A stretch of DNA of 64,000 nucleotides from Megalonaias nervosa (Eukaryota; Mollusca; Bivalvia; Unionida; Unionidae): contig JAECUM010012959.1 of assembly GCA_016617855.1 (NCBI GenBank), positions 1-64,000 of the forward strand, written 5' to 3'. Below, piece by piece: positions 1-12,439 of the stretch (positions within the stretch are counted from its first letter, which is position 1; every line of letters starts with the position of its first letter). The notes below the pieces were generated by a model. The model ran no database searches and had not been told where the DNA came from. It was given only the letters and a program-made list of their open reading frames with translations. Made by a program: the position numbers and the translations under genes.

Positions 1-998
1 AGCAGCATATTTGTGCAAAAACTAAAATTTGCTCATGAGTAACCACACAGTGGAGCTTACAGATAGAAATCACATGATTATTTGTTCATTTCCAAGTTAA
101 ACACATTGAAATTTGTTTGAGCATGCCAGTAATGTAGACTCTATAAATTTAATCCACACAAATGAGGCACTGTAAAAATAACCCTTCAGTTTTCTAGACA
201 CCATATTGTCAAAATTTGTAATAGATGTAAATAATTACAAAGCTTTTCCTGACACCAAGAAAGTCTTTATTAAGCTGCTGAGAAAAACTTAGGTTGAAGA
301 GAATAAAATAGGAAGACAAAGCAGTCATGCTAATAAATTTATATTATTATAATAGTAGAATTAACTTGTGTGATATAAAGTCTTTAAATTTGTATGTTAT
401 TATCTTTATTTCCCTTCTCTAGTAAACTAAACTGGGTTTCATCTGTTTCTGATAAAGCAGTCAACATCTCCAACACTGTTTTACAAGTTCTTGTAGTCTC
501 AGTTTTATGCAATAACATATTTCACCCTTGGTGACTTCTTTTTCGATATAGTCACTTTGGTCATGGAGTCTATAATTGGAGTTCAAATAACGGTATTCCG
601 CAATTAAATTCTTGAACCAGTCTAAGTGATTTGACTCCATTACTTGAGGCAATGATCACCATATTTGGATTATTAAGTATTGATATTACATGAAAACTTT
701 TGGAAGGAAAGTATTTCAGATTTTCAGGGGTAAGATTAGATATGATACATTCTGTTGTGAAAGGATGATCTTTTTGTTATGAAATGGTATCCATGTTAGA
801 ACTCGGTCACATTTGTAGGCAGATTTTCCAGACTTGTCACCAATAGCAATAAATGTATACAATGAACATTGTCATACCTTTACAAACAGCAAAGAAAAAA
901 ACCCATCAGAAATGCAACTAGAATTCTCTATTTGTAAAATAATATTGAAACATTATCATGCGAGTATTAATGTTGTTTAAAAAAATTATGAATACCTG
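1..998. other. Intronic/upstream DNA without recognised feature
   Basis: AT-rich sequence without a convincing exon, repeat array or transposon end. It probably belongs to an upstream intron of the TM9SF2-like gene, because the first exon seen begins mid-protein at 6341. The short open frames here have no recognisable protein features. Confidence 0.5.
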
Positions 999-1448
999 TA
1001 TTTACCGTATATATTGGGACATGATAAAATAATTATTTTTTTTCCTGTCCCAGAACTTATGGTGAAACTTTTTTTCACCTAGGTCATATGTCCCAAGACT
1101 TAAGAAACGAAAAAAATTCGTATTGCATTTGTGCTCCCCCCTCCACTGCATGTTGCAATAAAATAGATAAATAAAATGCTTATTTGATAATAAAAAGAAA
1201 GAAACTAACCTTGCATTGTTATCATTTATTCCTTTTTTATCAACATGAGCATTAAAGAATAAAACATATCCATGAAATCCGTATATGTAGCACAGGCTTC
1301 CATATTGTAGCATGTGTCGCTTATGTCCGATAACACACGCTACATTGTTCATTGACATGAACATTAAGAAACAAATTGTGTGTGGTTGTACTCAAAGGTT
1401 TGAATATGTTATCCGACTGAAACTGGATCCAACAAAATTGCAAACAAG

Positions 1449-2617
1449 AGGGAAATAATCAACCGATATCTTGAAGAACTGTCATTCATGCATGACACGG
1501 TGTTAGTTGCAAAATAATTGAGATTGAATTATATCCAGGTCCACTGTATGACAGTATCTCACAAATAAAGATCATTATTTGAAAACACATTCACTTGACT
1601 GCAAGTGACAATCTTTTCACCACACAGGTTACAAAAGTATCATTACTATTTACCCACAGATCAATGCTACTTTGTATTAAATGTAACTACAGATGCCAAG
1701 CACACAAAAGCCCGGGTGGTGAATAAACACAACTGGCAGCGAGCAGTAAACCCCTTCTTTGAACCTACAGACAGGACATCAAAGACAAAGGTTATTTTTA
1801 TTACAAAGCAAGCTGACCTCAGAAGCTGACTTTGGTTACTCTTATTTTTTTTGGAAAGGATATCAACACGAAGGTTATTTTATTGCAAAGCAAGCCGACA
1901 TCAGAAGCCGACTATGGATTCTTTTAAGTGTGCTGATCTTTTTTTTTTTTTTTGAATATACAAAGATGGCTGAGATATGGAAGCAAACTTTGGTTCCTTT
2001 TCACCAGTATTCATGGGAATTTTGAAAATAAACTGAAACAGTGGAACAAATTTTAAAGTGACACAATATAGTGCTTCATGCATGAACATCGATGACCATG
2101 CCCAGAAGAGAAGCAGATGATTTCGCACACAAGAGGGAAATAATCAACCAATATATTGAAAACAATTGCCATTCATGCATGACATGGTGTTAGGTGCAAA
2201 ATAACCAAGACTGAATTATATCCAGGACTACTTGTAACTACAGATGCCAAGCACACAGAAGCCCAGGTGGTGAATAAACACAACTGGCAGTAAGCAGTGA
2301 ACTCCTTCCCTGAATTTACCGACAGGACATCAAAGACAAAAGTTATTTTTATTACAAAGCAAGCCAACCTCAGAAGCAGACTATGGACTCTTTTAAGTGT
2401 GCCGATTTTTTAAATTGTTTTTGAATATACAAAGATGGCCGAGATATGGAAGCTAACTTTGGTTTCCTTTTCACCAGTATTGATGGGAATTTTGAAAATA
2501 AATTGAAACAATGGAACAATTTTTAAGGTGACACAATATAGTGCTTCACCTAGAAGATTTGGAGAAAGTAAAATCATGTGATGAATTCGTGAAGGCCAGA
2601 AGAGAAGCAGATGATTT
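1449..2617. repeat. Internal segmental duplication inside the pogo-like element
   Basis: Blocks occur twice in the same order: 1449-1540 with 2130-2225, 1682-1830 with 2232-2385, 1950-2078 with 2420-2548, and 2099-2124 with 2592-2617. Both copies share long near-identical stretches, such as the segment starting AATATACAAAGATGGC. The second copy lacks some material. This is a direct duplication of roughly 0.5-0.7 kb that arose before or after insertion and separates the transposase 5' part from its catalytic part. Confidence 0.8.
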
Positions 2618-2910
2618 CGCCAACAATATGATCATTAACATGGATGAAATTCTAGTGTACTTGATTGCATTCCTGGATGGACTGATGATAAGATTGGGTG
2701 TCAAAAGTGTGAGAATTAGCAAGACTTGTGCAGATTTGAAAAATTCTGACTTTAGTCATTGCACTTTTTGCTTCAGGTGATGTGTTGTCTCAGTTTTTCA
2801 CAGTATGAGAAAGCTAAAAAAAAATATTCATGTACCGAAAGAATGGATCGTACGTGTGCAGGAGAAAGGTTGTGTTGATGAGATGCTGCTGCAGAGTATT
2901 AGAGAGTTTT
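2541..2910 (+). pseudogene. pogo/Tigger-like DDE transposase fragment
   Basis: The open stretch contains NMDEILVYL, which matches the first catalytic Asp block (NMDE-P-V-) of DDE_1 transposases. It is followed by GVKSVRISKTCADLKNSDF, the usual glycine/lysine strand before the next block. After a frameshift near 2780 the downstream sequence reads HVPKEWIVRVQEKGCVDE, matching the family's W-hydrophobic-x-E-KGW-DE segment. The N-terminal CENP-B/HTH domains are not readable and the second and third catalytic residues were not located. It is inactive. The family assignment rests on motif recognition without a database search. Confidence 0.7.
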
Positions 2911-3123
2911 ACCTCAGTTACACAGTTTTATATTTTTTACAATAAAATTTCAGTTGGAGTGCATTTTCCAATGTAATTTTCGAATGATTTAAAAGGTGTC
3001 CCACAACTTACAACCCCAAAAACCCCCATTGTGTCCCAGAACATACAGTGCACAAAAAAATTACTTTTAAAATTAATTTATGGTTTCCCAACAAATACAT
3101 TGTCCCAACATATATGGTAAATA

Positions 3124-4030
3124 TGGTAATCATCAATCATGGTGCAAAACCATTCAATGACCTTGTCAATAAAATGGGGCTACCACCTTCTGGTTGTAAC
3201 TATCATTCTCCATCCATTCCATTGTCCTGCTGCTTTAGAATATTTAACTGATAATGTTTACTCAGGTCTTTCTGACATCAAATTTCTCAACAGTGATCAA
3301 AGGACTCTTCCTCATTTAGTTTATTGGTATTACTTTCACTTTTCCAAAAAAGTGAGAATGATAACATTTTACACTCTTTGAAACACCAATTATTCCTTCA
3401 CTGGCAACTGCATCAGATTGTTCTAGTGTTTTACAAAGGAAGTGAACTTGTCATATGATTGATTGGTACTTGTTGAATTTTTTATTCAGTTTCATAATCT
3501 TTGAGACAGAGTTCTTGATACCTAACATACCCAGCATACCAATGTGATGACTGGATGTCCTGATTACTTACAGTTCTGTTCTTCTCAGAGGTTAGCTTTT
3601 GTCATCTTGGTACTTATCAGTGGTAATAACAGTCAGTAATTATCAAAGTGACTAAACCTGACATCTGAGGAACACACAGCAGTAACTGACCCAAATATCA
3701 AGACACAAACAAATATTTACTTTCTCTCTATTCAATAAAATTCTGTATTAAAAAAAATGATAATTTTCCCCAAATACTGTCTGGAAAATTAATATCCTTA
3801 TTGTCATCATTGTGTATTAATAAATCCAGCAAGAACAACATCTAGGCAGGTAAACCAGTTTGCATTATATCCTTGTTTGCCAATAAAGAACATACCAGTG
3901 AGTTTTATAATACTGATTCTTGAATGTGATTTTTAAATGAAATATTAAATAATTAAAAGTTCGTTGTGCCATTCATACTTTATATCCAATTACTACTCAC
4001 ATCAGTGACTCCCCTCTAGAAAGGTCGCCT
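3124..4030. other. Intron DNA without recognised feature
   Basis: No exon with flanking splice sites, no tandem array and no transposon terminus was seen. Short frames around 3139-3381 are shadows without family features. Confidence 0.5.
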
Positions 4031-4085
4031 CTCTTATAAGGCCACTTTCCTGCTGCAGAAGGATTGTTGGCCTTATAAGAGGGAG
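4031..4085. repeat. Short palindrome, possible MITE core
   Basis: CTCTTATAAGGCCA is followed about 23 bases later by its exact inverted complement TGGCCTTATAAGAG, giving a 14-bp stem. Outer flanks (GTGACTCC and GGAGAATCAC) are weakly complementary too. It may be a small foldback MITE; no target duplication was established. Confidence 0.5.
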
Positions 4086-4253
4086 AATCACTATACAAAT
4101 TTTTGTAAATGTTGTGATTGCAAATAACTAATTTATAGACCCTGAAATGATCCCACCAAGGAGAACAAAAATGGCCCCTTCTCCAGTCCACTAATTTAAG
4201 TACCACCAAAATTGTTTTTCAGAGCTTATCATAGTTATATGTACCTGGATATA

Positions 4254-4645
4254 CATTTACATGGTTCAAAAGATCATAACTATATGACCCTGGATATACA
4301 TGTACATGGTTCAAAATGCCATAATTGTACCTGTATATACATGTGGCTGGTTGAAAAGATTATAACTTTATGTATATACATGTAGATGGTTTAAAAGATT
4401 ACAACTGTATGTATATGTACCTGTATGTACATGTACATGTTTTTGGAGATCATAACTTTATGTATATGTACCTGTATGTACATGTACATGTTTTTGGAGA
4501 TCATAACTTTATGTATATGTACCTGTATGTACATGTATATGTTTTTGGAGATCATAACTTTATGTATATGTACCTGTATGTACATGTACATGTTTTTGGA
4601 GATCATAACTTTATGTATATGTACCTTCTATATACATGTAGAGGG
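4254..4645. repeat. Minisatellite, 51-bp unit
   Basis: Well-conserved units repeat every 51 bases from about 4400 to 4645 (the anchor GATCATAACTTTATG recurs at about 4449, 4500, 4551 and 4602), with degenerate copies back to 4254. The unit is rich in GTACATGTACATG palindromes. Because 51 is divisible by three, it creates repetitive reading frames on both strands that are not genes. Confidence 0.9.
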
Positions 4646-5103
4646 TTTAAAAGATACAGAGATGATTACAGCTGCCTTTGCAATATCACTTGGCACCATC
4701 TCAAGCCAGTTACCAGATGAAGCCTCTATCTCTAATCCAGAAATTAGTCATTCTGAAATCTACATTTTACCTCACAAAAGGAAAAAAAAAATGTCTTCAT
4801 CATTTTGGATGTCCAATTCCACATTGAAAGCCTTACAAATATTTAAAAAATGTGAAAAACTCATTAATTTTCATGATCGTAGAGAAATATTATTTTCTTA
4901 TATTGTTTGCCTAATGACATTGTAAGTGAAGGTAATGAAAGCTCAAATAAAGCAGACAAAGCTGTCCTGCAGTCATCTGTTTCTGAATGATTCTATACAC
5001 TGACTTCAAACTGTACATTAATTGACATATCCTACATACTTTGAAAATTTTTGGAATGAAATCTCCACAAACAAGTTTCAGAACATCAAACCCTTTTGTT
5101 GTA

Positions 5104-5573
5104 GTGTGGCATCCTTCATATAAAGCCATTTGTAGAGAATGAGGTGTTATTGTGTGGCATCCTTCATATAAAACCAGTTGTAGCGAATGAAGTATTCTTG
5201 TGTGGCATCCTTCATATAAAACCAGTTGTAGAGAATGAGGTATTCTAGTGTGGCATCCTTCATATAAAATAAGTCATAGAGAATGAGGTGTTCTAGTGTG
5301 GCATCATACCATTGGTAGAGAATGAGGTGTTCTGGTGTGGCATCCTTCATATAAAACCAGTTGCAGAGAATGAGGTGTTCTTGTGTGGCATCCTTCATAT
5401 AAAATCAGCTGTAGAGAACGAGGTGTTCTAGTGTGGCATCCTTCATATAAAACCAGTTGTAGAGAACGAGGTGTTCTAGTGTGGCATCCTTCATATAAAA
5501 TCAGCTGTAGAGAACGAGGTGTTCTAGTGTGGCATCCTTCATATAAAACCAGTTGTAGAGAATGAGGTGTTAT
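5104..5573. repeat. Minisatellite, 48-bp unit
   Basis: About ten copies of a 48-base unit that begins GTGTGGCATCCTTCATATAA. One copy near 5300 is truncated. The variants alternate between AACCAGTTGTAGAG and ATCAGCTGTAGAG forms, which suggests expansion of a two-unit block. Unit length is a multiple of three, which explains the long repetitive frames on both strands. Confidence 0.92.
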
Positions 5574-6260
5574 TGTGTCACTTTCATATTCATAACTCAT
5601 GCATACTTCTTGAAGTGTGAACCTCAACAAGGATGCATACTATACCAGAATCCACTGATGGTAATCACATCCTTGTTGAGTGTATCAAACTTCACCTTGT
5701 GAGATAAAAGTTTTTTATGCGAACTCAATTAAGAACTGTAATGATAATGTACCACTTGAGAAAATCTTGAACTTTTTAAAAGAATGCAGTTTATATAAAT
5801 AACATTTTACCTAATTTCAGCTTTAATGAATTTCTACCTTTTTTCAAAGGATTTGAACATATCTATGTTTAATCTTTTAGATGTACATGCTTACATTTAT
5901 TTGAAATGGATTATCTTCCAAAGTTTGACAGTTTTTAGCTTTACAGTTTGAGAACTTGACAATTAATTAGCATTGTATAGTCAGGGGTGTGCCTTACATA
6001 CATACATACATATTGTGGCAAAAATACAAATATAGAATTTTTTAAAAAGGAATTCACAGTAATTTGGATTAGTTAAAACAAGTAATTTTACCATTCCTGA
6101 ATTTGTATACATATATTAGAATACAGCATTCTTAAATTGTGGTGAATTAATTAGCAACTAACACATTATTTTGCATCCAAGTCCTTGTACTAAAATGTAT
6201 TCAAATTTGCTTTCTTGGTAAAGTGGTAAAAATGTTGCACTCCTGAATCATTAGTTGTTT
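5574..6260. other. Intron DNA without recognised feature
   Basis: AT-rich sequence with no exon or transposon recognised. It leads into a trinucleotide repeat and then the exon acceptor at 6340. Confidence 0.5.
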
Positions 6261-6261
6261 A

Positions 6262-6308
<47 letters not shown>
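6261..6308. repeat. (AAT)n microsatellite
   Basis: About sixteen uninterrupted AAT triplets, ending roughly 30 bases before the splice acceptor of the following exon. Confidence 0.95.
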
Positions 6309-6309
<1 letters not shown>

Positions 6310-6340
6310 TATCTCATATTCTTCTTCATTCTTTACACAG

Positions 6341-6500
6341 GATTGTTTTTGTAACATTTTTCATCCTGAATCTGGTACTGTGGATAGAAGGAAGCAGTGC
6401 AGCCATCCCATTCACTACACTGATTGCCCTGCTAGCTCTCTGGTTTGGGTTCTCTGTACCACTTACATTGATTGGAGCCTCCTTTGCCTTTAAGAAAAGA
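6341..6500 (+). CDS. TM9SF2: TM9SF2-like exon a
   Basis: The acceptor TTTACACAG ends at 6340 and the donor GTAAGT starts at 6501. The first base completes a split Gly codon. The next 53 codons include WIEGSSAAIPFTTLIALLA, a conserved family loop followed by a membrane helix, and end in FAFKKR at phase 0. The start lies inside a helix, so earlier exons exist outside the window. Confidence 0.93.
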
Positions 6501-7639
6501 GTAAGTGATTCTTTCTTTGTTGAAAAGGAACAGAAACTGTAAATTTCTCACTGCCACAAAAGGTAAGGCTCTCCTTATATTCTATTCATTAGCTTGCTTC
6601 TTTTTCTGCATCAGAGCTGTTTGATGCTATAGTTTTATCTTATTTTTATCAGAAAATTCCACCCAAGTAGTTCAATGTATCTGTTTTATGGACAAAGATG
6701 CAGCATCCCAAAGTTCTCATCATTTATTAAGCTCTTTAACTATCACTGATTTCACTGAATTCAAGTATCTTGATGATAATGAATGAAACATTCAACAAGT
6801 TTAATGTTGTAACTGTTGTCAAGTAATATAAAGCAGTGGAAATAATGGCAAATCTGGGGAACATATTATAAAAGATGATGTGGTCAGGTGATAACAAGGA
6901 TCATCTACATTAGAAATAGCCAGATGCATACAATGTAAAAAAATTTTATGTTTATGATAGACCAGCTGTAATTGTTAGGATGACAAACAATGGGCAAGTG
7001 GCAAATATTACAGATGGGGCTTTGCTCAATTATCTCTCAGAGTAAACAGGTCCTTAACACCAAACAAGAAAACAGCTCCTCCTTGGTTTTGTGCACTTGG
7101 AAAATGTGCAAGGAAGAATGGTTTGTATGATTCTTATTACATCCCTCTGCTTATGAAGTCTGGCGGGATATACTGCTGTCAGTATGTCTGACTGCCACAC
7201 TTTTATTGACCTCATATCTCCTGAGCTCTTTGAGATATGTACCATCATGAAACTTGATATGCTTTTGTATGATGATTGTATTGTTATGATATTATCATGT
7301 GAAAAACTGGAGTATAACTGACTAGCATTTTAATGATTATTCCCATTTAGGGGGCTTTCATAATATTTATTCAGTCTTGTAACAAACTTGAATTTGAAGA
7401 GTTATGTTGGAAACTACTTGAATTTGAAAAAGCTTGAAAAATTTGTCAAAGATTCCTTGAATTTATCTGGGGGTAGGGGCAGACAGAAAACAAAAAAAAT
7501 GAATAAATATATCATTTTACAAATTAAGACTTTTTTATGTACTCTCCAAAATTAATAAATGCATAAATAAAATGGGATACATTTTTTTGGTTGAATTGAC
7601 ACAACAATAGTGGTTAAGAAGTGTGTTTCTTTTTGATTT

Positions 7640-7825
7640 GAGGTTTATTTTGGATGACTATTTAACAAATTACTGGCTATATCATGAAGAGAAATTGGGA
7701 GCTAGGTGCCTTTCCCAAAGATACAAGTTGGCAGCCTGGTCCAGGTTGGCCTATACAGGTGTCAAACCCTCAACCTTTGAATTACAAACCTGATGTTGTA
7801 ACAAACTGATCTACCATGGTTAAGA
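7640..7825 (-). repeat. Degenerate tRNA-headed SINE relic
   Basis: Reverse-strand sequence has a weak A box near GGTAGATCAG and a B-box-like GGGTTTGACACC, in a layout like a decayed tRNA gene. The same segment recurs at 19320-19485, sharing TTACTGGCTATAT-like and CTTTGAATTA-like blocks. No usable tRNA remains. Confidence 0.45.
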
Positions 7826-7964
7826 ACTATATAGGAAAGGTTTAATTTTCTTAAGATAAAATACTCAATGAAAAAATTTGGAAGTCCTTGAAAAGTCTTT
7901 TAAAATAAACTCTCCAGATCTGTACCAACCATGCCTCAGTGTGACAGCACAAGAAGCATGTTAC

Positions 7965-9040
7965 TTGACTGTTGGAAGTCCAGGCATATTACATGACTGC
8001 TGCAAGTCTAGGCATATTACTTGACTGCTGAATGTCTAGGCATATTACTTGACTGTTGGATGTCTAGACATATTACTTGACTGCTGGATGTCGAGACATA
8101 TTACATGACTGTTGGATGTCCAGGCATATTACTTGACTGTTGGATGTCAAGACATATTACTTGACTGCTGGATGTCTAGGCATATCACTTGTTGACTGTT
8201 GGATGTCCAGGCATATTACTTGACTGTTGGATGTCTAGGCATATTACTTGACTGTTGGATGTCTAGGCATATTACTTGACTGCTGGATGTTGAGACATAT
8301 TACATGACTGCTGGATGTCTAGGCATATCACTTGACTGTTGGATGTCCAGGCATAATACTTGACTGGTGGATGTCAAGACATATTACATGACTGCTGGAT
8401 GTCTAGGCATATTACTTGACTGTTGGATGTTGAGACATATTACATGACTGCTGGAAGTCCAGGCATATTACTTGACTGTTGGATGTCCAAGCATATTACT
8501 TGACTGTTTGGATGTTGAGACATATTACATGACTGCTGGATGTCTAGGCAAATGAATTGACTGTTGGATGTGAAGACATATTACATGACTGCTGGATGTC
8601 TAGGCATATTACTTGACTGTTGGATGTTGAGACATATTACATGACTGCTGGATGTCTAGGTATATTACATGACAGCTGGAAGTTCGGGCATATTACTTGA
8701 CTATTGGATGTCCAGGCATATTATGTGTCTGCTGGAAGTCCGGGCATATTATTTGACTGCTGGATGTTGAGACATATTGCTTGACTACTGGATGTCTAGG
8801 CATATTATTTGACTGCTGTAAGTCTGGGTATATTACTTGACTGCTGAAGTCCAGGCATATTACATGACTGCTGGAAGTCCAGGCATATTACTTGACTACT
8901 GGATGTCCAGGCATATTATGTGTCTGCTAGAAGTCTGGGCATGTTATTTGACTGCTGGATGTCCAAGCATATTACTTGACTGCTGGAAGTCCAGACATAT
9001 TACTTGACTACTGGATGTCTAAGTTCATTAATTTACTACT
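7965..9040. repeat. Minisatellite, about 28-bp unit, about 38 copies
   Basis: Units of the form TTACTTGACTGYTGGATGTC plus TAGGCATA repeat for over 1 kb. Variants TTACATGACTGCTGG and GTTGAGACATA recur in alternating order, so higher-order units were probably amplified. Not CRISPR: there are no unique spacers and the repeats are contiguous. Confidence 0.92.
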
Positions 9041-9289
9041 GTACATCCACAAATCCATCCATCTGTCCTGAAGCCATTTTAGCATGAAAGAGCACATTAG
9101 CTTTAAGATATAAAATTGATATACTTTAGCTTAGTCTTGAGTTGATGACCTGATAGCTTCTCAGGTCATTCCAATAATCTTTTTAGAACATTGGAGTTTT
9201 ACACGCTTTATCATGATCATGAGCTGATTACCTGACAGATTCTCAGGTCATTAAAACAATTTATTTACACAATTTTTAACTTATTGGAC

Positions 9290-9520
9290 CCAGACAGTTT
9301 GAACAAAATGTCATTAGCACAATTAAGCAAATACCACATTAGGTAGATGAATGAAATTTGGTAGGCATGTTTGTATTATTGTATAGATTTTGGGCTTAAA
9401 AGGTCAAAGGGGAAGGTCACTCTAATGAATAATGAAAAATAGTTTTTTTAATTTAATACATTTCCCAGTCACATTAACATTTAGAAACTAAACACTACCT
9501 CTTGAATCCAGAAATTCTGT
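9290..9520. repeat. Dispersed repeat, left of DIRS relic
   Basis: Contains AAAAGGTCAAAG, GGTCACTCTAATGAATAATG and CAGTCACATTAACATT, matched by similar blocks at 12540-12610. The DIRS relic lies between these related segments, so it may have inserted into an array of this repeat. Confidence 0.55.
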
Positions 9521-9929
9521 TTTGCCTTCTTAATAACATATAGATGATGGAGAAAAAACTCCTATTAATTACGTCCCCTTGCCACCATTAGGTGGCTACA
9601 GAACAACTGAATCATTTGGTACAATCAACATCATACCACTCCCAAGATCCAAGAATATCTTTGTGGTTTTCAGTCATCTATCAAGGGTATAGTAATGTGT
9701 AAATGGGCATTTGCTTCATGTTGCAATCATTATTTTGTTTTAAACTGGGTACAAATTTGTGGATTTTGTCACTGTTGTGGACTTTAGTGTTTTGGTCATT
9801 GTTGGTTGTCATGCATGCACACTGCCTGCACTTTCTTGCTGGTTTGAGTGACACATATGGATTATTGGTACCAGTGAGCACTTTTGAGCTGTTACTTCCA
9901 ATTTTATTGTCTTGTCATTTCATAGTAGA

Positions 9930-11880
9930 ATAATGGCAACAAAGTGTATTAATTGTAAGAGGATTAAGGCCAGTGAGAACATACATAAGATGTGTCTGGC
10001 ATGTACTTAATGTAAGTCTGGATGCATGAGCCTCCGTATGTCAGATTTTGATGATTCGTATAGCCATCTTGCCAGCCATATCAGTTGATGTGTAACAAGG
10101 CATTCATCGCTTCAGTGTGCTGTCCTTCATACTGGCTAGCTACTGTATTGTATATAGAGTTATATGGGAACTTTGCTAGCCAATCCCTCCATTTCATTGC
10201 ACATTCCACCCAGACAACGGGTCCTGAGCCAACCACCCTGCTTACAGAGCTGACTGTCCATCTGCCTATCCAGCATACTTGCACTGACCACCAGTCAAAC
10301 CAGCAGGTCAGTTTTTAATGTTCTATCCATTAGGGGGATGCCATGCTACTTGAAGTGATGATGGCACCACCTTGTCCCACCTTGTCTGTCTTTGCCTCCA
10401 GGTAGAGTCTAGGCAAGCATGGATACATTAGCTGCACAGGACAACTCAACAATACCACAATGAGTATGACAAAAACCCTGATGACTTTTTTTACTCATAC
10501 CCCACAATGGAGCAAACAGAGTTTTGTTTCAAAGTGGCCATGGAGGAAATTTATCATGTTTTTATATAAGTTTGAGTGCACACCATCTGTAAGCCAAGCC
10601 TGTAAGGTGAAGGCTCTTTTGAAGTTGATCACCCTCTTTCTGTCTACTACTGTAGTCTGTCTGCCTGCTGAAAAACTTCAGAAAATGAAGGCTTAGAGAT
10701 GCAGATTGATTCAAATAGCCCCCACCCCACCCCTGTCAGATAGGACAAGTCCCAATTTGACAGTCTGCATGATCTAATGACATACTACCAGGAAAATCTC
10801 CAGATGCCCAGCCTGCTCATACAGTCATGTACTCATGTGCTTCAGCTCTGCCTGTACAGTCTTTTCTTTCATGCCTGACTATTGTCTGGAAAGCCTTTTG
10901 TTGAAAGAAATTTCAAGCATCAGTCATAGAAAGGCTGACAGGGGAAAGTTGATTGTTTTCAGGGACTCATGCAAGGTAAACAACATTGTCCTGTTGAGTG
11001 CCTCAGTGTGGTTTTTCAAGTATAAATTGTTAGCTTCTGTTACAATCAAAGGCTACTGCTTCATGATCTCTGCCATGTTCATGCATCATGGTAGAGTGGA
11101 TATTGGTTACAGTAAGGATCTCTCAGACCTGCTAGCCAATTTTGACCTGAACAGTCCAAATTATCTCACCCTGTTTCTTAAAAGGAATGTATTGTGGGTT
11201 CAAATATGACTCGATAGATCTGTTTGAGCCTTTAGTCAGGACTTGGCAAAAGTTTCTATCATTCCAAATGTGTTTTCTGATAGCTCTAGCTTTATCATGC
11301 AGGGTGAACAAGTGGCATCCCAGTTCAGATGGTTCTATGGTCCTAGTGATGCAACTCAGCTTCATATCAAATAATAGATTGCTATCAGCAAGTAATCAAA
11401 GATTATTCATCCTTTCACTTTCTTTAATTGATATGGTGAAAGAGGTATCCATGCACGACCCAGTTGTTGCTCTCAAGCATTAATTATTAGAAGCACATTG
11501 AGATGGGACCCAACATCTCTTTCTTCTAGTGAAGGCCATGAAGGATATGACCTGTCAAGCCCTAACATTGTGACTTAAGTGGGCAATATGCTTATCACAA
11601 AAGATCACGTACACCACAGGAAGATCTCAGCTCACTAGATTAGAGCTTCTCATTCAAATGCAATATTTTGATCTGAGTGATCTGAATCATTATAGAAGCT
11701 GATGGCTGGTTGCTCATTCAACCTTCTCAAGCTTTTATGTGCATGATCTAGCTTCACAGATAGAAGAATTGATTCTGGAGGTTGTAGGCCAGATGACCAC
11801 TAGAACAGTTTTATGTCAGTAAAACCTTCTCACAGGTGCAAGTTTGGCAGTTTCACTTGATTCACCTGGAATATTTTGCT
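9930..11880 (+). mobile_element. Internally deleted DIRS-type tyrosine-recombinase retroelement relic
   Basis: A gag-like start at 9932 encodes a Cys-rich N-terminus (CINCKRIKASENIHKMCLAC). It is followed by broken frames and then, without an RT/RNase H region, the tyrosine recombinase typical of DIRS elements (10940-11790). No inverted terminal repeats were found for this copy, so its borders are uncertain. It sits in intron a-b and is unrelated to the host gene product. Confidence 0.65.
10940..11790 (+). pseudogene. DIRS-type tyrosine recombinase, decayed
   Basis: Readable blocks in order: KVNNIVLLSASV, then LASVTIKGY, then HHGRVDIGYSKDLSDLLANF in the N-terminal SAM-like half. Next comes LFEPLVRTWQKFLSFQ with FLIALALSCRV at the first catalytic Arg region. 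Finally STFSSFYVHDLASQ (about 11720) corresponds to the family's C-terminal F-T-x-F-Y-L-R-D-L segment holding the tyrosine nucleophile. Several frame changes and stops break it. DIRS elements use such recombinases instead of DDE integrases. Confidence 0.68.
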
Positions 11881-12439
11881 TGGTAAGAAACATTTCTCTT
11901 TTTTCCTTATCCGAGTTCTCTTGTCACATGTTATGTGACCATGGTTGTGGTGTTCTTATGCTAGGAGATTGATTTTTGCATCATGTAGAGAATCGGCTAT
12001 TATTCCGTCAAAGGGTTCTGGTGGTAAAGTTATTTCCTCTTTCTTTTACCAGTTCACCTCATGGTAATATGATCAGGGAATGCATTCGATGGAGAATGTA
12101 AATTTTTTAATAACTTATGTCGGTCCAAGAATACATACTCTATCACATTACTGTTAAACCCCTACCAATCCCCACAAAAAGAATATCCTTTTTTGATTCA
12201 TTGCTCAGCTTAAACTGGTAAACATTTGGTTGATGGGGATCCACTTAGTGTTGGCAAGAGGTGGTAATGGGTAAGAAACGAGTAAGAGTCTTTTTTCTCT
12301 TAATAAATATTTTGATATTGACTTGAAAGATGAAATTTTTGTCTCTTCTGTGGTTGCTGGATTCATATGTTAGCAGAGTTTATTTCCTAATGTTAATGTT
12401 ATTAGGTAAATACTCTCAGAGAAACGTAATTTACTAAAA

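Larger units (their letters stand above)
1001..3121 (+). mobile_element. Degenerate pogo/Tigger-like DNA transposon with terminal inverted repeats
   Basis: The left end (from 1001) begins TTTACCGTATATATTGGGAC. The right end (3102-3121) is its inverted complement with about two mismatches. Each end is flanked by TA (999-1000 and 3122-3123), the expected target duplication of the pogo/Tc1-mariner superfamily. A broken transposase of the DDE_1 (pogo/Tigger/jerky) type sits toward the right end. The 2.1-kb size fits an autonomous ancestor, but stops, frameshifts and a large internal duplication show that it is dead. It lies in the presumed intron before exon 6341-6500. Confidence 0.72.

Noticed and set aside
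4370..5630. Long repetitive ORFs on both strands
   Set aside because: Created by 51- and 48-bp tandem units (multiples of three); they are open in several frames at once and start or stop at array edges. The same applies at 15373-15573 and 16590-17032.
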